From the NCBI GenBank assembly GCA_004292955.1, contig RDXX01000065.1, positions 1-44,930 of the forward strand: DNA of 44,930 bases. Reading direction: 5' to 3'. Numbering within the stretch: position 1 is the stretch's first letter; each line of letters begins with the position of its first letter. Shown one piece after another: positions 41,026-44,930 of this stretch. Origin of the DNA: Oscillatoriales cyanobacterium (GTDB lineage: Bacteria; Cyanobacteriota; Cyanobacteriia; Cyanobacteriales; Microcoleaceae). A model generated the notes under the pieces. It did no database searches. It saw only the letters and a list, made by a program, of their open reading frames with translations, and was not told the DNA's origin. The position numbers and the translations under genes are program-made.

Positions 41026-42009
41026 TCAAGAACTCTTTCCTTTCCTTTTGAGAAAAGCGTTCAAGTCAGTATAATTACTGCCGTAAGTCACGCTGGGAGT
41101 GTCGTAACCCTTCAAAGTAACGATGTGCTGCTCGAAAGCTTCTTGGGCGCCCAATTCCGTCAGGTATTTGTAGGTTGTTTCTCCCACGGCAATATCCTTG
41201 CCGATATCCTTGGTGCAAGACTCTAGGCGAAATGCGGCGTTTACAGTGTCTCCCAAGGCGGTGTAGTCCGATCGATCGCTGCTGCCGGAATTTCCCACCA
41301 TTGCATAGCCAGTATTGATTCCAGCCCCAACTCGCAACGGAAAAGGCAGGGGGTAACGGCTGCTGAGTAAATCAGTTGCCTTGTGCAGTTGGCTTAAAGC
41401 TTGGCAAATCCGCATCATTTCTTCGCTGCTGACGCCGCTTGGTTTGTGGAACCAGACAGCCATGATGGCATCGCCGATGTATTTGTCCACCCAACTGCCA
41501 TGTTCGCGAATGATGTGTCCGGCTTTGCGGAACCAATTGCCGATGACTTCCGAGAGGATGGTTTCGTCTAGCTGTCTAGTCAAAACTGTAAAGTCTCGGA
41601 TGTCCATTACCATGACAGTAATCAGGCTGCGTACCGTCAAAGTAGCTGTAAAATCTTCAGAGTCTGTGTCGTGCAGGCGATCGAGCCGGCGCCCTCCGGT
41701 TGGGTTATGGAAGTCCAACTCGGTTTGACCGAAAATAATTCGATCGCCATTTCTGAGAGTGACAGGAATACTCACCCGCCGCCCGTTGACAAAGGAACCG
41801 TTGCGGCTGCCCAAGTCGATCAGGTAAAACTCTCCGGTCTCCATTTGCTGTAACATCGCGTGATTTCGGGAAATCCAGCGATCGGTCAATACAAAATTAT
41901 TGTCATCATTTCGCCCTACTGTCCAGCAATTGCTGCCGGAGAGCGGCAAGTAGCGATTGCCGCTTTCTGTACGAAGTAACAAATGTGGATTGGCTTGCAA
42001 AGTCACCAC
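41026..42009 (-). CDS. FHA domain-class III adenylate/guanylate cyclase
   Basis: 327 residues. FHA domain (about 10-105): 'WTVGRNDDNNFVLTDRWISR', 'NHAMLQ', 'IDLGSRNGSFVNGRRV'. Then a cyclase homology domain (about 130-315): metal-binding Asp in 'VMVMDIRDFTVLT' and in 'KYIGDAIMAVW', base-recognition Lys in 'VDKYIGD', and the N..R transition-state pair in 'DTVNAAFRLES'. All catalytic positions seem intact. The K and 'DYTALGD' point to adenylate rather than guanylate cyclase, but this is not certain. FHA binding of phosphothreonine would couple it to Ser/Thr kinases. Divergent from hisF. Confidence 0.94.
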   Translation of the reverse strand: MVTLQANPHLLLRTESGNRYLPLSGSNCWTVGRNDDNNFVLTDRWISRNHAMLQQMETGEFYLIDLGSRNGSFVNGRRVSIPVTLRNGDRIIFGQTELDFHNPTGGRRLDRLHDTDSEDFTATLTVRSLITVMVMDIRDFTVLTRQLDETILSEVIGNWFRKAGHIIREHGSWVDKYIGDAIMAVWFHKPSGVSSEEMMRICQALSQLHKATDLLSSRYPLPFPLRVGAGINTGYAMVGNSGSSDRSDYTALGDTVNAAFRLESCTKDIGKDIAVGETTYKYLTELGAQEAFEQHIVTLKGYDTPSVTYGSNYTDLNAFLKRKGKSS

Positions 42010-42472
42010 AGCCCTAGAAACAACATCAAGTCAACCGATTTGAGGTTTTCAACTTTAAATTTTAACTTTAGTACGCGGCTCATAACTAAGATTGCCACTA
42101 AAAACCTGAAATCGGCTGTTCTAAAAATTTAAAATAGTTTAGTCGATCGATGCACCGAACCCATAAAGCATTGCCAAATTACCGCCTGATAACCACCGAA
42201 GGTAGTTACCGCTCGATCATAGGCCAAAGCGTAATATTTTGCACGCCAAAGATGTACCTAGGCAGTTGCATTGGCTGCTTTTTGGCAAAATATAACTTAA
42301 TTTCTGCTTCTGTTGCCAAAAAAAAAGCTGGACAATGGTTCTCGTCTCAGACAACCCTGTGGTTACACACAAGCTATCTTTGAGATTTGTTGCTACACTT
42401 CCACTTTTTGAAGAGTCCAACAAAACCTTTTCCTCGCTGCGGCGCTGAATCAATTAGAAACACGAGAATTTT
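42010..42472. other. Divergent spacer between the cyclase gene and hisF
   Basis: 463 bases. A 77-codon open frame (42150-42383) has no ribosome site and a biased composition, and I do not accept it. 'gtttagtcgatcgatgc' near 42137 and 'atggttctcgtctcagac' near 42333 are not informative. Promoters for both genes should lie here. Confidence 0.45.
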
Positions 42473-43243
42473 ATGTTGTCGAAAAGAATTTTGCCTTGTT
42501 TGGATGTGAAAGCTGGCCGTGTGGTCAAAGGTGTGAATTTTGTCAACCTTAAGGATGCTGGGGATCCGGTGGAAATGGCTCAGGTATACAATGATGCGGG
42601 TGCTGATGAGTTGGTGTTTCTGGACATTACGGCGACTCACGAAGACCGGAACATTATGATTGATGTGGTGTACCGGACTGCCGATCGAGTATTTATCCCT
42701 TTGACGGTGGGTGGCGGCATCCAATCCTTGGACACCATTAAAAGTTTGTTGAGGGCGGGCGCTGATAAGGTAAGTATTAATTCAGCGGCAGTGCGCGATC
42801 CGAGTTTGATTGACAAAGCGAGCGATCGATTTGGCAATCAATGTATTGTATTGGCGATCGACGCTCGCAAACGCCAAGATGCGGACAATCCCGGTTGGGA
42901 CGTGTACGTGCGCGGAGGGCGTGAAAATACAGGCTTAGATGCGATCGTCTGGGCCAAGGAAGCCGAAAAGCGCGGCGCCGGCGAAATTCTAGTGACAAGC
43001 ATGGACTCTGACGGCACTCAAGCCGGTTACGACTTATCATTAACCCGCAGCATCGCCGAAGTTGTAGAAATTCCCGTGATTGCTTCCGGCGGCGCCGGCA
43101 ACTGTCACCACATCTACGAAGCCGTGACGGAAGGCAAAGCAGAAGCAGCCTTACTGGCTTCCCTGCTGCACTACGGGCAACTTAGCGTCGGAGAAATTAA
43201 GACTTATCTAGCAAAATGTCAAGTTCCCGTGCGGCAACAGTAG
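42473..43243 (+). CDS. hisF: Imidazole glycerol phosphate synthase subunit HisF
   Basis: Cyclase subunit of the histidine/purine-linked step that makes imidazole glycerol phosphate and AICAR, with ammonia from HisH. 256 residues, TIM barrel. Catalytic D11 ('[16 protein letters not shown]') and the second Asp near 130 ('LAIDARK') are both present, as are 'LTVGGGIQS', 'DKVSINSAA' and 'VIASGGAG'. ATG 42473. No hisH or other his gene adjoins, as is common in cyanobacteria. Confidence 0.97.
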   Translation: MLSKRILPCLDVKAGRVVKGVNFVNLKDAGDPVEMAQVYNDAGADELVFLDITATHEDRNIMIDVVYRTADRVFIPLTVGGGIQSLDTIKSLLRAGADKVSINSAAVRDPSLIDKASDRFGNQCIVLAIDARKRQDADNPGWDVYVRGGRENTGLDAIVWAKEAEKRGAGEILVTSMDSDGTQAGYDLSLTRSIAEVVEIPVIASGGAGNCHHIYEAVTEGKAEAALLASLLHYGQLSVGEIKTYLAKCQVPVRQQ

Positions 43244-43674
43244 TTCTTTGCATCAGCAAGATTGGTAACAGGCTTTCTGGCCTGTTCCACATCAGCAATA
43301 GGCTTTCTCGCCTGTTCCGCGATAATTAGATTTTCCTGTGGGGTGGGCGAGAGGACTCACCCAAAGGCGATCGTTACTGCTGCAAATAGTGCCTGATGCC
43401 AGGTGCATTAAACAGCAGAATTTTGTTGATTTTACCTTCAGATAACAGTTTAAGAAAAGCATACAACCAAAGACAAGCTGAAAACTCATAAAAATAATAC
43501 GGGATGCGGGAAACGAGCGAGACTTTAGTCCTGAGAGGGAAGTGGCACGAGGGAATGAGAGTCCCCGTCTTCTTTCTTTCTTTCTTTCTTTTTAAATATT
43601 TTGTTGATTGACCTTGAGATATCTAGTATAATAACTGAAAGTAGACAAATCAACCAATATTCAGGAAAACAGAG
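43244..43674. repeat. Spacer with ACAGGC(T)-hairpins and a TTTC repeat
   Basis: Two similar hairpin units 'aacaggctttctggcctgtt' (43268-43287) and 'aataggctttctcgcctgtt' (43297-43316), just after hisF, may terminate its transcription. 43567-43592 is a CTTT tetranucleotide run, and 'actttagtcctga' near 43524 resembles the 22.2-kb hairpin repeat. The left end of the third TnpB element is probably about 43610-43674 ('gtataataact' near 43628). No gene. Confidence 0.6.
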
Positions 43675-44903
43675 GTGACTAAAACCCAAAAAACAATGGG
43701 AGTTCAGCAAGTATTACTGTCTCCAACCAAAGAAATTAAAGCATTGTTGGAGTATCTCTGCCAACAATCAGGTAAACTGTACAACAGTGGGGTTTATTTG
43801 GCTCGTCAAACTTTTTTTAAGACCGGAAAACTGTTGACGGGAAAATTCGACTTATCTTTTGAATCGTCAGTTGCCAAATCAATGGTTGCTAAGTCGTTGC
43901 CATCAACACCAATGCAGCAAACATTGATGTCAGTCACAGAAGCCTTCAAATCTTTTAAAGAAGTAAGAGATTTGTACATCAAAGGTCAATTGCATTTCAA
44001 GCCCAAGCCACCGGGATACCTGACAGGTTCTAAGTTGTTCAAAGTTGTTTATCCTAATTCGGGAGGGTTAAGACCGAAACTTGTTGGCAATCAGTTAAGA
44101 TTTTCCTTGGGTTTAACAGTAAGGCGATGGTTTGGAGTTTCTGAATTCTTTTTACCTATGCCATCGAATCTGGATTTTTCCAAAGTGAAAGAGTTTACGA
44201 TTCTCCCTAAGAATGGTGCTTTTTATCTGGAAATATCCTACGAGGTTGAAAAACAACAACATAATCTGGACATTGGTCAAGCATTATCAATTGACTTGGG
44301 AACTGCTGATAATAAAGCCAGCTTGTGTCGATACATTAGGAAATTCTTTTTTGATTGATTCTCGTGCAATGAAAGCGATGAATCAATTGTGGAACAAGAA
44401 AGTAGCAACTAGACAAGAAGGAAAGCCAGAAGGTTATTGGGATAATTGGTTAGACCGTGTTACCCGAAAACGTAATCACCAAATGCGTGATGGTATCAAT
44501 AAGGCTGCCAAGTTGATTGCTAACCATTGCCTGAAATCTGGAATTGGCACACTGATAGTTGGGTGGAATGAAGGTTTTAAGTCTAACAGTAATCTAGGTA
44601 AAGTGAACAATCAAAAGTTTGTTCAAATGCCTTTAGGTAAACTCAAAAATAGATTAAAAGAACTGTGCGATTTGCACGGTATCAGGTTTGTTGAAACAGA
44701 AGAAGCATATACATCGAAAGCTAGTTTTTAAGGGTGGTGACTCCCTACCCAAATATGGTGAAAAGCCATCTGGGTGGAAAGCATCTGGAAAACGAATTAA
44801 ACGTGGCTTGTATCGATCAGCAAATGCTTCGATTGTGAATGCAGACTTAAATGGTGCTGCCAAGTGCGATTCGTTCAGTCGAAACCGAGAAATCGGGGGA
44901 TGA
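43675..44903 (+). pseudogene. tnpB: TnpB, third copy, frameshifted twice
   Basis: From GTG 43675 the frame reads a TnpB N-terminal region ('GKLYNSGVYLARQTFF', 'LHFKPKPPGYL', 'ALSIDLGTADN' with the first RuvC Asp). It then breaks near 44323 and continues in the next frame as 'CVDTLGNSFLIDSRAMKAM', 'RNHQMRDGINKAAKLIANHC' and 'TLIVGWNEGFKSNS'. It breaks again near 44725-44729 and resumes as 'GDSLPKYGEKPSGWKASGKR' and 'IVNADLNGAA' (third Asp). Both breaks look like one extra T. The end at 44903 is near the window edge, so the element may run on. The expected family zinc ribbon is replaced or missing. A dead relative of the IS200/IS605 TnpB type. Confidence 0.85.
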
Positions 44904-44930
44904 CTGGCTTCTACAGGGTAATCCATCAGG

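Noticed and set aside
42150..42383. A 77-codon frame upstream of hisF
   Set aside because: No ribosome site, odd composition, no homology recognised, and it lies in a divergent promoter region.
1..44930. GCGATCGC octamers as regulatory sites
   Set aside because: These are HIP1 sites, very common over cyanobacterial genomes and found in genes and spacers alike here.

Overview
The window looks like chromosomal DNA of a filamentous, non-heterocystous cyanobacterium of the Microcoleus/Oscillatoria type. The gene content is photosynthetic: psbV, a psbV2-like gene, petJ, psbU and btpA. The octamer GCGATCGC (HIP1) recurs throughout, as it does in many cyanobacteria. The spacers are packed with seven-base tandem repeats (STRRs), a cyanobacterial hallmark. 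The genus is inferred from overall character; no rRNA or other marker gene is present, and I saw no tRNA gene or CRISPR array.

Layout. 0.3-4.2 kb: prepilin peptidase, an orphan TnpB, a DUF2007 protein and accD. 4.2-7.0 kb: a spacer with a well-formed candidate structured RNA, a small conserved protein, then three c-type cytochromes in a row (PsbV, PsbV2-like, cytochrome c6). 7.5-10.5 kb: a CHAD protein, a toxin-antitoxin pair whose toxin is frameshifted, a hicB remnant broken by a perfect 16-bp tandem duplication, and ruvC. 10.8-15.1 kb: a glutathione S-transferase and a MocR regulator divergent from a DUF2917-like gene and an EamA exporter. 15.2-20.2 kb: a GT2 glycosyltransferase next to a large membrane glycosyltransferase, a TenA protein, and a PIG-V-like mannosyltransferase. 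20.3-25.4 kb: a membrane pentapeptide-repeat protein, a retropepsin-like protein, DUF1648, peptide deformylase, and an FHA-PrsW gene interrupted by an in-frame TGA. 25.4-29.7 kb: two tandem PEP-CTERM paralogues, a second orphan TnpB and a Gfo/Idh/MocA oxidoreductase. 30-38 kb: an SGNH hydrolase, btpA, a VKOR-thioredoxin fusion, a 1.5-kb gene-free repeat zone, a CHASE2-PAS-GGDEF diguanylate cyclase and a small secreted protein. 38-45 kb: nadB, psbU, an FHA-linked class III nucleotide cyclase, hisF, and a third TnpB decayed by two +1-T frameshifts.

The genes are mostly housekeeping or single-gene units. Clear functional groupings are the luminal cytochrome cluster with psbU and btpA elsewhere (photosystem function), the MocR-DUF2917-EamA locus (regulator with exporter), and the GT2/membrane-GT pair (lipid-linked sugar transfer).

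The most unusual content is in the spacers. There are four copies of a ~105-130 bp element with TATAGC-type inverted ends. There is a ~150-bp dispersed repeat built from a TGACAGT heptamer array plus a conserved body carrying GGAG-TA-ATG. Two copies of that repeat have been split by two different insertions, one of 154 bp with a perfect 8-bp target duplication and one of 264 bp with a CTAG duplication. Many heptamer families abut start codons. I did not find a multi-gene system I would call new; the nested small-element landscape and the candidate RNA at 4.57-4.65 kb are the best leads.
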